Below are positions 32,997 to 40,989 of a stretch of 64,000 bases of DNA, in pieces; position 1 is the first letter of the stretch, and each line of letters opens with the position of its first letter. Position numbers and translations under genes: made by a program. The DNA is from Sphingopyxis fribergensis (GTDB lineage: Bacteria; Pseudomonadota; Alphaproteobacteria; Sphingomonadales; Sphingomonadaceae). The stretch spans positions 782,501 to 846,500 of the forward strand of contig NZ_CP009122.1 in assembly GCF_000803645.1 (NCBI RefSeq). The letters are read 5' to 3'. The notes beneath the pieces were generated by a model. It saw only the letters and a list, made by a program, of their open reading frames with translations, did no database searches and was not told where the DNA came from.

Positions 32997-35900
32997 ATGA
33001 AGGCAGGTCAAATCCATTCAGCGAAGGCGACGCGGCGCGAGCGGCTGGTGCGCGAACTGATGCTGGGCGCGGGCGCGCTCGTTGCGTTGGGCAGCGCCGG
33101 ACAGGCTTATGCGCAGGCAGCACCCGCAGCGCAGCCGCAGGCGGACGATACGGCCGAAGCGCCGGGCGACGCGATCGTCGTCACCGGCTATCGCAAATCG
33201 ATCGAGCAGAGCCTCGAGCAGAAGCGCGAAGCGAATGCGCTGGTCGAAGTCATCACCGCCGAGGACATCGGCAAATTCCCCGACAAGAACGTCGCCGACG
33301 CGCTGCAGCGCGTCCCCGGCGTGATCATCACGCGTGACGGCGGCGAAGGCAGCCGCGTCAGCATTCGCGGTCTCCAGTCGGACCTGACCCTCACCCTGCT
33401 CAACGGCAATTTCATCGCAGGTGCCGACAGCGGCGATCCGTCGCGTTCGTTCAACTATGTGTTGCTGCCGTCGAACTTCATCGGCAGCACCGAAGTCTAT
33501 AAATCGGCGGAGGCGCGGCTCGAAGAGGGCGGCGTCGGCGGCACAGTTATCCTGAACACCCGCCGTCCGTTCGACCTGCCGGCCTGGTCGGGCTTCGTCT
33601 CGGCCGAGGGCACTTATTCGGACACAACCAAGAAATTCGACCCGCAGATTGCCGGCCAGATTTCGTGGAAAGACCCCGAAGAGCGGCTCGGCTTCCTGGT
33701 CGGCGTGACCTATCAGGAACGCGCGAACCGCGAACTGCGCGGCTCGACCGAAACCTGGCGTTGGTGGAGCGACCGCGACGCCAACGGCGACATCATCACC
33801 CCCGCAACCGACGTCAACGGCAATCCGTTCGAGAATGACGACGCAATTTCCTATTGGCCGGGCGAGGGCGTGACGGGGCAGGACGGCAAGCATTATTCGG
33901 GTTATTGGGCGCCGCAGTCGGTCAACGCCGAAATTTTTTCGCAGCAGCGCAAGCGGCTCGGCATCCAGGCGACGGCGCAGATGCGCCCGGTCGAAAACCT
34001 GACCGTTACCGCGAACTATTTCCGCTTCGATTACAAGAGCAGCTTCCAGAGCAACGTGCTGAAGATTCCCGAATGGGGCTATGGAAATTTCTTCACAGCG
34101 CCGACTTTCGACGAGAGCGGGACGATCTTCCAGTCGGCGAATTTCCAGGTGCCGCCCGCGGGAACCGGATGCTTGGTAGTGCCGGACCGGCCGCCGTGCA
34201 CGATGGAAACGCCGCAGATCGCGGGGACGTACAGCCGCGAAAAGCAGGTTTCGGACACGTTCGAGACCGAGGTGGCCTGGAATCAGGACAATTTCGACGC
34301 GGTGCTGAAATTCGGGAAGACGAAGGCTACCGGCGGTCCGTCGATGCGCTTCGGCGTCGCCGTGAAGCCGCGCCTGACGATTACCGGGCAGGAGCAGAAC
34401 GGCAATTTCCTGAGCGAATGGGATTTCACCGGCGGCAACCTCAATATGGAATTCTCGCCCGAGCTGCAGGAAAATATCAAGAACGGCATCGCGCAGATCG
34501 ACGTCGGCTCGACCGGCTCGGGCTTCACCAACAGCGCGATCTCGCAGCGTTATGCGCAGCTCGATCTCGTCCGCCGCTTCGACAGTTTTTTGAGCGCGTT
34601 TCGCGTCGGCGGAAAGTGGCGTGAAATGAGCATCCACCGCGAAACTGGCCGCAACGAATGGTACGCCGATCCGGCAACGAAGCTGCGCTATCAGGACACG
34701 CCCGCCGGCGCGGTCGCGCGCCCCGAATATTTCTATGACAAGCCGATCGGCAACATCGCCGGCGGGTTCAACGCGAGCGCGTTCCCCGGCATCAACTTCA
34801 GAAATTATCTCGATTATATCAACGACACCTATGGCCCGTCGGTGCGCGTGCCCGAACCGAACAACACCTATAATCTGAAGGAGAAGGTGTTCGCCGGCTA
34901 TGTGCAGGCCGATTTCGAAGCCGGTCCGCTCCGCGGCAACATCGGCGTGCGCGTTGCGCACACCAAGCAGTCCGGTTTGACCTCGGACCGCCTGCAATTC
35001 CTGAACGATTATTGCGTCGACGGCCCGGGCGGCCCGTTCGATCCGAACGTGCCGGTCGGCTCCGACGGCAACTGTCAGGTGAGGCCGCTCGACGAGCGCG
35101 AGGTGATCGTCAACACCCAGGTCGATCAGTCGAAGAGCTACACCGACTGGCTGCCCAGCCTGAACGTCGCCTATGAGGTTACTCCCGATATCGTCGTTCG
35201 CGGCGCCGTCGCCAAGGTGATCGCGCGTCCGTCGTTCAACGATCTGGGGTCGCAGCGTTCGCTGACCTATCGTTCGGCGGAATATGCCTTCGATCGCGGC
35301 CAGTTCGGCGAGTTCGAGGGCTGGTCGGGCAGCGGCGGCAACGCCGACCTCCAGCCCTTTTCGGCGTGGCAGTATGACCTTGGTGTCGAATGGTATTTCA
35401 AGCGTGGGTCGGTGCTCGGTGTTGGCGTTTTCCGCAAGGACGTGTCGGACTTCGTCGTCCCGCTGGTGCTCGACGTGACGCGCGAAGTGAACGGCGAACA
35501 GGTGCTGATCCAGCCCTATTCGACCGTCGCCAACGGCTCGAACGCCAAGTCGCAGGGTGTCGAAGTCTATGCCCAGCACACGCTGGACTTCGGCCTCGGC
35601 GCACAGGTGAACTTCACCTACAACGACACCTCGGTCGCCGAGATCACGCTCGATGGCGAGGCGGTCGGGAAGTCGGCGCTGGTCGGCAGCGCCAAGACGC
35701 AGGTCAATGCGTCGGTCTTCTACGAAACCGACAAATTCCTCGTCCGCGCATCGTACAATCGCCGCGGCGAAGTCGTCGGCGGGCTCCAGTCGGGCCTCAA
35801 CGTCTACACCGACCCCTATGAACAGGTCGACATCAATGCCTCGTACGAGCTGATGGACGGGCTGATGCTCACCGCTTCGGTCATCAACCTGACCAAGTCG

Positions 35901-35999
35901 GAAGAGCGCCAGCACCTTGGTAACGACACCAAGGACCGCTTCGTCCGCAGCAATTACTTCGGTCGCCGCGCTTATGTTGGTGTTTCGTACAAGTTCTGA
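32997..35999 (+). CDS. TonB-dependent receptor of the mannan locus
   Basis: 1000 residues from the ATG at 32997, preceded by AGGGAGG; in-frame GTG one codon earlier is possible. Signal peptide ends near GQAYA. The TonB box segment DAIVVTGYRKSIEQSLEQKREANALVEVITAEDIGKFPDKNVADALQRVPGVIITRDGGEGSRVSIRG is typical of the Xanthomonas/Caulobacter-type TBDR group that imports oligosaccharides. The barrel ends RRAYVGVSYKF. It is flanked by GH2 upstream and GH43-GH92-GH125-GH92 downstream and is the only TBDR in the 23-47 kb locus, so uptake of mannose-containing oligosaccharides is the natural role. A terminator follows at 36027-36052. Confidence 0.93.
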   Translation: MKAGQIHSAKATRRERLVRELMLGAGALVALGSAGQAYAQAAPAAQPQADDTAEAPGDAIVVTGYRKSIEQSLEQKREANALVEVITAEDIGKFPDKNVADALQRVPGVIITRDGGEGSRVSIRGLQSDLTLTLLNGNFIAGADSGDPSRSFNYVLLPSNFIGSTEVYKSAEARLEEGGVGGTVILNTRRPFDLPAWSGFVSAEGTYSDTTKKFDPQIAGQISWKDPEERLGFLVGVTYQERANRELRGSTETWRWWSDRDANGDIITPATDVNGNPFENDDAISYWPGEGVTGQDGKHYSGYWAPQSVNAEIFSQQRKRLGIQATAQMRPVENLTVTANYFRFDYKSSFQSNVLKIPEWGYGNFFTAPTFDESGTIFQSANFQVPPAGTGCLVVPDRPPCTMETPQIAGTYSREKQVSDTFETEVAWNQDNFDAVLKFGKTKATGGPSMRFGVAVKPRLTITGQEQNGNFLSEWDFTGGNLNMEFSPELQENIKNGIAQIDVGSTGSGFTNSAISQRYAQLDLVRRFDSFLSAFRVGGKWREMSIHRETGRNEWYADPATKLRYQDTPAGAVARPEYFYDKPIGNIAGGFNASAFPGINFRNYLDYINDTYGPSVRVPEPNNTYNLKEKVFAGYVQADFEAGPLRGNIGVRVAHTKQSGLTSDRLQFLNDYCVDGPGGPFDPNVPVGSDGNCQVRPLDEREVIVNTQVDQSKSYTDWLPSLNVAYEVTPDIVVRGAVAKVIARPSFNDLGSQRSLTYRSAEYAFDRGQFGEFEGWSGSGGNADLQPFSAWQYDLGVEWYFKRGSVLGVGVFRKDVSDFVVPLVLDVTREVNGEQVLIQPYSTVANGSNAKSQGVEVYAQHTLDFGLGAQVNFTYNDTSVAEITLDGEAVGKSALVGSAKTQVNASVFYETDKFLVRASYNRRGEVVGGLQSGLNVYTDPYEQVDINASYELMDGLMLTASVINLTKSEERQHLGNDTKDRFVRSNYFGRRAYVGVSYKF

Positions 36000-36026
36000 T
36001 GGGGCCCATACCCCAGCTCTCCCCCT

Positions 36027-36052
36027 CGGGTGGCTCCGCAAGGAGTCACCCG
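36027..36052 (+). terminator. Hairpin terminator after the TBDR
   Basis: CGGGTGGCTCC and GGAGTCACCCG pair with one internal mismatch around a GCAA loop, followed by TCTCTTTCC. It lies 28 nt after the TBDR stop and before the GH43 gene, so the TBDR would be a separate or more abundant transcript than the downstream hydrolase operon. Confidence 0.7.
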
Positions 36053-36111
36053 TCTCTTTCCAGAAGAGCTGGTATGATTATTATGACAGATAAAATGGGG
36101 AGCGGCGCAAA

Positions 36112-37185
36112 GTGCGAGTCGGGTTGAAATCGCTGATCTTGGGGATGGCGCTGCTAACCGGCGGCACGGCTGCGGCAGAGAATCCGATCGTCCCCGGCTG
36201 GTACGCCGATCCCGAGATCCGCGTCTTCGGCGACCGCTACTGGATCTATCCGACCTATTCGGATCATGGCGAGACGCCCGACGTCTCCAAACATTTCAGT
36301 GAACGGCAAAAACAGCTGCGCGAGCAGAAGACGGTCCGGCCGTCCTATTATTTCCAAACCTTCTTCAACGTCTTTTCATCGCCCGATCTCGTCCACTGGA
36401 CGAAGCATGATCACGCGCTCGATGTCGAGAATGTGACGTGGGCTGCCTATGCGGTGTGGGCGCCGTCGGCGATCGAGAAGGACGGCAAATATTATCTCTT
36501 CTTCGGCGCGAACGATATCCAGTCCGACGACCAACTCGGCGGCATCGGCGTCGCGGTCAGCGACCGGCCCGAGGGACCGTTCAAGGATGCGATCGGCAAG
36601 CCGCTGATCGATGCCTTCCACAATGGTGCGCAGCCGATCGACCAGTTCGTCTTTCGCGACGATGATGGGCAGCATTATCTCTATTATGGCGGCTGGAAGC
36701 ATTGCAACGTCGTCCGCCTCGGCGACGACCTGACCTCGATCATCCCCTTCGCTGACGGCACGACCTATAAGGAAATCACGCCCCCCGGCTATGTCGAGGG
36801 CTCGTTCATGGTGAAGCGCAAGGGCGTCTATTATCTGATGTGGTCGGAGGGCGGCTGGACCGGCCCCGATTACTCGGTCGCTTATGCGATGGGGCCGTCG
36901 CCGATCGGGCCGTTCAAGCCGATGGGCAAGATTTTGGAGCAGGATTTCAAGATTGCGCGCGGCGCGGGCCATCATTCGGTGGTCAATGTGCCGGGCACCG
37001 ACGACTGGTATATCGCCTATCACCGCCGCCCGCTTAGCGAGACGAGCGGCGAGCGGCGCCAGCTTGCGATCGACCGCATGATTTTCAACGCCGACGGCAC
37101 AATCGCGCCGGTGATAATGACAAACGAGGGCGTCGCAGCGCGCCCGCTGCCGGCCCGAACGGCAAACAGGGGAGAGACGAAGTGA
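36112..37185 (+). CDS. GH43-like five-bladed beta-propeller glycosidase
   Basis: 357 residues from the GTG at 36112, 9 nt after GGGGAG; signal peptide ends TAAA. GH43 residues are visible: base Asp33 in WYADPEIRVFGDRYWIY, pKa-modulating Asp177 in QPIDQFVFRDDDG, and acid Glu229 in GYVEGSFMVKRKGVYYLMWSEGG. An unusual loop of about 25 residues rich in charges (DVSKHFSERQKQLREQ) interrupts the first blade. GH43 enzymes usually remove beta-xylose or alpha-arabinose; related propellers in GH130 act on mannosides, but the motifs fit GH43. Its substrate in this cluster is unclear. The stop overlaps the next GH92 start (GTGA). Confidence 0.8.
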   Translation: MRVGLKSLILGMALLTGGTAAAENPIVPGWYADPEIRVFGDRYWIYPTYSDHGETPDVSKHFSERQKQLREQKTVRPSYYFQTFFNVFSSPDLVHWTKHDHALDVENVTWAAYAVWAPSAIEKDGKYYLFFGANDIQSDDQLGGIGVAVSDRPEGPFKDAIGKPLIDAFHNGAQPIDQFVFRDDDGQHYLYYGGWKHCNVVRLGDDLTSIIPFADGTTYKEITPPGYVEGSFMVKRKGVYYLMWSEGGWTGPDYSVAYAMGPSPIGPFKPMGKILEQDFKIARGAGHHSVVNVPGTDDWYIAYHRRPLSETSGERRQLAIDRMIFNADGTIAPVIMTNEGVAARPLPARTANRGETK

Positions 37186-39524
37186 AGACGATCCGCAAGA
37201 TGATGCTGGGCGCCGCGGCAAGCGCGCTCCTGCTCACCAGCGTCGGGACGCCCGCCGCCCTCGCGCAATCGGCCGCGAACCAGATCGCGCTCGTCGATTA
37301 CGTCAACCCGCTGATGGGCACCGATTCCAGCTATCGCCTGTCCTACGGCAACACCTATCCCGCGGTCGCCGTCCCCTTCGGCATGAACAGCTGGACCCCG
37401 GTGACCGGCGAGCCCGGCAGCGGCTGGGGCTATACCTATGACGGCGAGAAGATCAGCGGTATCAAGCAGACGCACCAGCCGAGCCCGTGGATGAACGACT
37501 ATGCCGCCTTCGCGCTGATGGCCGAAACCGGGCCGGTGAAGGTCAAGCAGCAGGAGCGCGGCAGCTGGTTCAGCCACAAGGCTGAGGTTGCGCGCCCCTA
37601 TTCGTACAAAGTCTATCTCGCCGACTATGACGTGACCGCCGAGGTCGCACCGACCGAACGCGCCGCGCAGTTCCGCTTCACCTTCCCCGAAAGCGACGAC
37701 GCGCATATCCTGCTCGACGGGCTCGCGGGCGGCTCGATGGTCAAGGTCGACGTCAAGAGCCGCCGCATCACCGGCTATGTCCGCAACAATCACGGCGGCG
37801 TGCCCGACAATTTCCACAATTATTTCGTCGCCGAATTCGACCGCGACTTCACGCTCGCACGCACCTGGGCGGGCGAGAATGCGCCGACAAACGAACTTGC
37901 CCGCGAAGGCGACCATGTCGGCGCGGTGCTGAGCTTCAAGACCAAGAAGGGCGACAAGGTCCATGTCCGCGTCGCCTCGTCCTTCATCAGCCCCGAACAG
38001 GCGCTGCTGAACCTGCGCAGCGAAATCGGCAGCGACAGTTTCGATACGACGCAGGCAAAGGCGAAGGCGGCGTGGGAGAAGGAACTTTCGCGTATCCGCG
38101 TCACCGATCCGGACCCCGAAAAAATCCGCACCTTCTATTCGTCGCTCTACCGGATGCTGCAATTCCCGCGCGTCTTTTACGAAAAGGACGCGAACGGCAA
38201 AATCGTCCACTACAGCCCCTATGACGGCAAGGTGCACGACGGTTACATGTTCACCGACAACGGTTTCTGGGACACATGGCGCGCGGTCTTCCCCTTCTTC
38301 GCGCTGATGTATCCCGAACTCGACAGCCAGATCATGCAGGGGCTGGTCAACACTTACAAACAGGGCGGCTGGCTGCCCGAATGGGCGAGCCCCGGCTATC
38401 GCAATGTGATGATCGGGTCGAATTCGGCGAATTTGATCGCCGACGCCTATTTCAACGGCGTGCGCGGTTTCGACGTCGAGACTTTGTATGAAGCGATGAT
38501 CAAGAATGCGACGACGAGCGAGGGCCGGCCGCGCGACAAGGCGGGCAAGGTGATCGCCGCCGTCGGGCGCGAGGGCGCCGAATATTACAACCGCCTCGGC
38601 TATGTCCCCTATGACGTCGGCATCAACGAAAATGCCGCGCGCACGCTCGAATATGCGACCGCCGACTTCTCGATCGCGCAGCTCGCCAAGCTGCTCGGCA
38701 AGGAAGGTGATGCGAAGAAATATCGCGAGCGGGCGCTGAACTACCAAAAGCTCTACGACAATCAGAGCGGCTGGATCCGCGGCCGCAACCAGGACGGGTC
38801 GTGGTCGACGCCGTTCAACCCCTATAAATGGGGCGACGCCTTCACCGAGGGTAATGCGCTCCATTACAGCTGGGCGGTGATGCAGGACGTTCAGGGGCTT
38901 ATGAACCTGATGGGCGGGCGCGAGAAATTCGTCGAGCGGCTCGATGCGATCTTCACCACTCCGCCGATCTTCGACGAAAGCTATTATGGGCAGGTGATCC
39001 ACGAGATCCGCGAGATGCAGATCGTCGACATGGGCCAATATGCCCATGGCAACCAGCCGATCCAGCACATGCCCTATCTCTATAATTGGGCGGGCGCGCC
39101 GTGGAAGACGCAGCATCATGTCCGCGACATCATGGCCAAGCTCTATTCGTCGGCGCCCGACGGCTATCCGGGCGACGAGGATAATGGCCAGACGTCGGCC
39201 TGGTATGTCTTCTCGGCATTGGGCTTCTATCCGGTCGCCTCGGCGACGGGCGAATATGCGATCGGCAGCCCGCTGTTCCAGAAGGCCGAACTGACGATGC
39301 CCAATGGCAAGACGCTCACGATCAACGCGAAGAACAACAGCGATGCGAATATCTATCTCCAGTCGGTCGCGCTCGGCGGCAAGCCGCTAACCAAGACCTA
39401 TTTCACCCACCGCGCCTTGTCGCAGGGCGGCACGGTCGACTTCGTGATGCGCGCCACGCCCAACAAGCAATGGGGCACCGCCCCCGCCGATGCGCCCTTC
39501 TCGATCAGTGCGCCGTCCAAATGA
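37182..39524 (+). CDS. GH92 alpha-mannosidase (HGNQP subclass, second of four)
   Basis: 780 residues from a GTG overlapping the GH43 stop. Signal peptide ends AALAQ. GH92 core: VNPLMGTDSSYRLSYGNTYPAVAVPFGMNSW (residues 43-75), GIKQTHQPSPWMNDYAAFALM, YTFTDNGFWDTWRAVFPFF-type loop, WGDAFTEGNALHYSWAVMQDVQG with the likely general acid Glu, AHGNQP (Gln625) and EDNGQTSAWYVFSALGFYPV with the base Asp. The Gln in HGNQP and the GIKQTH loop differ from the alpha-1,2 type. It probably handles another alpha linkage (1,3 or 1,6) or a phosphorylated mannose. Periplasmic. The next gene begins within the stop. Confidence 0.9.
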   Translation: MKTIRKMMLGAAASALLLTSVGTPAALAQSAANQIALVDYVNPLMGTDSSYRLSYGNTYPAVAVPFGMNSWTPVTGEPGSGWGYTYDGEKISGIKQTHQPSPWMNDYAAFALMAETGPVKVKQQERGSWFSHKAEVARPYSYKVYLADYDVTAEVAPTERAAQFRFTFPESDDAHILLDGLAGGSMVKVDVKSRRITGYVRNNHGGVPDNFHNYFVAEFDRDFTLARTWAGENAPTNELAREGDHVGAVLSFKTKKGDKVHVRVASSFISPEQALLNLRSEIGSDSFDTTQAKAKAAWEKELSRIRVTDPDPEKIRTFYSSLYRMLQFPRVFYEKDANGKIVHYSPYDGKVHDGYMFTDNGFWDTWRAVFPFFALMYPELDSQIMQGLVNTYKQGGWLPEWASPGYRNVMIGSNSANLIADAYFNGVRGFDVETLYEAMIKNATTSEGRPRDKAGKVIAAVGREGAEYYNRLGYVPYDVGINENAARTLEYATADFSIAQLAKLLGKEGDAKKYRERALNYQKLYDNQSGWIRGRNQDGSWSTPFNPYKWGDAFTEGNALHYSWAVMQDVQGLMNLMGGREKFVERLDAIFTTPPIFDESYYGQVIHEIREMQIVDMGQYAHGNQPIQHMPYLYNWAGAPWKTQHHVRDIMAKLYSSAPDGYPGDEDNGQTSAWYVFSALGFYPVASATGEYAIGSPLFQKAELTMPNGKTLTINAKNNSDANIYLQSVALGGKPLTKTYFTHRALSQGGTVDFVMRATPNKQWGTAPADAPFSISAPSK

Positions 39525-39538
39525 ATTCGGAGATGAAC

Positions 39539-40975
39539 ATGACCCTGGGCCGCCGCGAAATCATGGCCGGAGCCGGTGCGCTCGCGCTCGCCGCCGCCGT
39601 GCCGACCGCCGCACGCGCCGCCACCGGCTTCGCCAGCAAGCGCCCCGCGCCCGCCGAGCGCGCCTTCACCAGCCCCGCGATCGAGGCCGAGATCGCGCGC
39701 GTGAAGGCGCGGATCGCCGACCCCGAACTCGCCTGGCTGTTCGAGAATTGCTACCCGAACACGCTCGACACAACGGTACAGGCGGGGACGCTCGATGGCC
39801 GCCCCGACACCTTCGTCATCACCGGCGATATCGAGGCGATGTGGCTGCGCGACAGCTCAGCGCAGGTGCAGCCCTATATCCATCTCGTCGCCGAGGACGC
39901 AAAGCTGAAGCGGCTGTTCCAGGGGCTGATCCAGCGGCAGGCGCGCTGCATCCTGATCGACCCTTACGCCAATGCGTTCGACAAGGACCCGACCGCGCCG
40001 TCGAAGCTCGAATGGTCGCAGACCGACAAGACCGAGATGAAGCCCGGCGTCGCCGAGCGCAAATGGGAAATCGACTCGCTCTGTTACGCGATGCGCCTGT
40101 CGCACGAATATTGGACGCGCACGAAGGACAAAGCGCCGTTCGACGAGACATGGTCGCGCGCGATGAAGCTCGCGGTCCAGACTTTCCGCGAACAGCAGCG
40201 CAAGGACGGGCCGGGGCCGTACAAGTTTCAGCGTCCCGCGCTCCAGCCGTCGGACAGTCTGATGCTCGGCGGCTATGGCCGGCCGACGAAAAAGATCGGG
40301 CTGATCCACTCGATGTTCCGCCCCTCGGACGATGCGTGCCTCTATCCCTTCCTGATCCCGTCGAACCTGTTCGCGGTGTCGGTGCTGCGCAAGATCGCGA
40401 CCGTCCACCGCGAAGCGCGCGGCGATAACGCCGCGGCGACTGACGCCGAGGCGCTCGCCGCCGAGGTCGAGACCGCGCTGAAAGCGCATGCGCTGATCGA
40501 CGACGGCAAGGGCGGGCAGGTTTGGGCCTATGAAATCGACGGCTTCGGCAATTATGTCTTTATGGACGATGCCAATGTGCCCAGCCTGTCGGGCCTGCCG
40601 CTGATCGACGTCGTCGACAGGAACGACCCGCTGTTCCGCCGCACCGCCGAACTCGCCTGGTCCGACCGCAACCCCTATTTCTTCAAGGGCAAGGCGGCCG
40701 AGGGCATCGGCGGGCCGCACATCGGCCTCGATATGATCTGGCCGATGTCGATCATCACCCGTGCGATGAACGCCGACGACGATGCGACGATCCTGCAATG
40801 CCTGCGCTGGCTGAAGACGACGCACGGCGGCACCGGCTTCATGCACGAAAGCTTTCACAAGGACGATCCCAAGAATTTCACGCGCAGCTGGTTCGCCTGG
40901 GCGAACGCGCTGTTCGGCCAGCTGATCGTCGAGGTCGCCGACAAGCGTCCCGCGCTGCTGTCGCGGCCGCTGTGA
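39539..40975 (+). CDS. GH125 exo-alpha-1,6-mannosidase
   Basis: 478 residues from the ATG at 39539, placed 6 nt after GGAGA; the upstream ATG at 39521 overlaps the GH92 stop and is possible. The N-terminus MTLGRREIMAGAGALALAAA is a Tat-type signal peptide. The (alpha/alpha)6 fold shows FVITGDIEAMWLRDSSAQVQPYI (about 75-95), KWEIDSLCYAMRLS with the probable acid Asp179, SMFRPSDDACLYPFLIPSN, GIGGPHIGLDMIWPMSII and GFMHESFHKDDP with the probable base Glu437. GH125 enzymes remove non-reducing alpha-1,6-mannose from N-glycans or mannan. It complements the GH92 set. Confidence 0.92.
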   Translation: MTLGRREIMAGAGALALAAAVPTAARAATGFASKRPAPAERAFTSPAIEAEIARVKARIADPELAWLFENCYPNTLDTTVQAGTLDGRPDTFVITGDIEAMWLRDSSAQVQPYIHLVAEDAKLKRLFQGLIQRQARCILIDPYANAFDKDPTAPSKLEWSQTDKTEMKPGVAERKWEIDSLCYAMRLSHEYWTRTKDKAPFDETWSRAMKLAVQTFREQQRKDGPGPYKFQRPALQPSDSLMLGGYGRPTKKIGLIHSMFRPSDDACLYPFLIPSNLFAVSVLRKIATVHREARGDNAAATDAEALAAEVETALKAHALIDDGKGGQVWAYEIDGFGNYVFMDDANVPSLSGLPLIDVVDRNDPLFRRTAELAWSDRNPYFFKGKAAEGIGGPHIGLDMIWPMSIITRAMNADDDATILQCLRWLKTTHGGTGFMHESFHKDDPKNFTRSWFAWANALFGQLIVEVADKRPALLSRPL

Positions 40976-40989
40976 ACGGGAAGGGCGCG

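Noticed and set aside
33018..36041. 1007-codon open frame antisense to the mannan-locus TBDR
   Set aside because: The plus-strand frame has a full TBDR protein with signal peptide and conserved motifs; the antisense frame has no known domain, is low-complexity (Ala/Arg/Glu rich) and is explained by high-GC codon bias.
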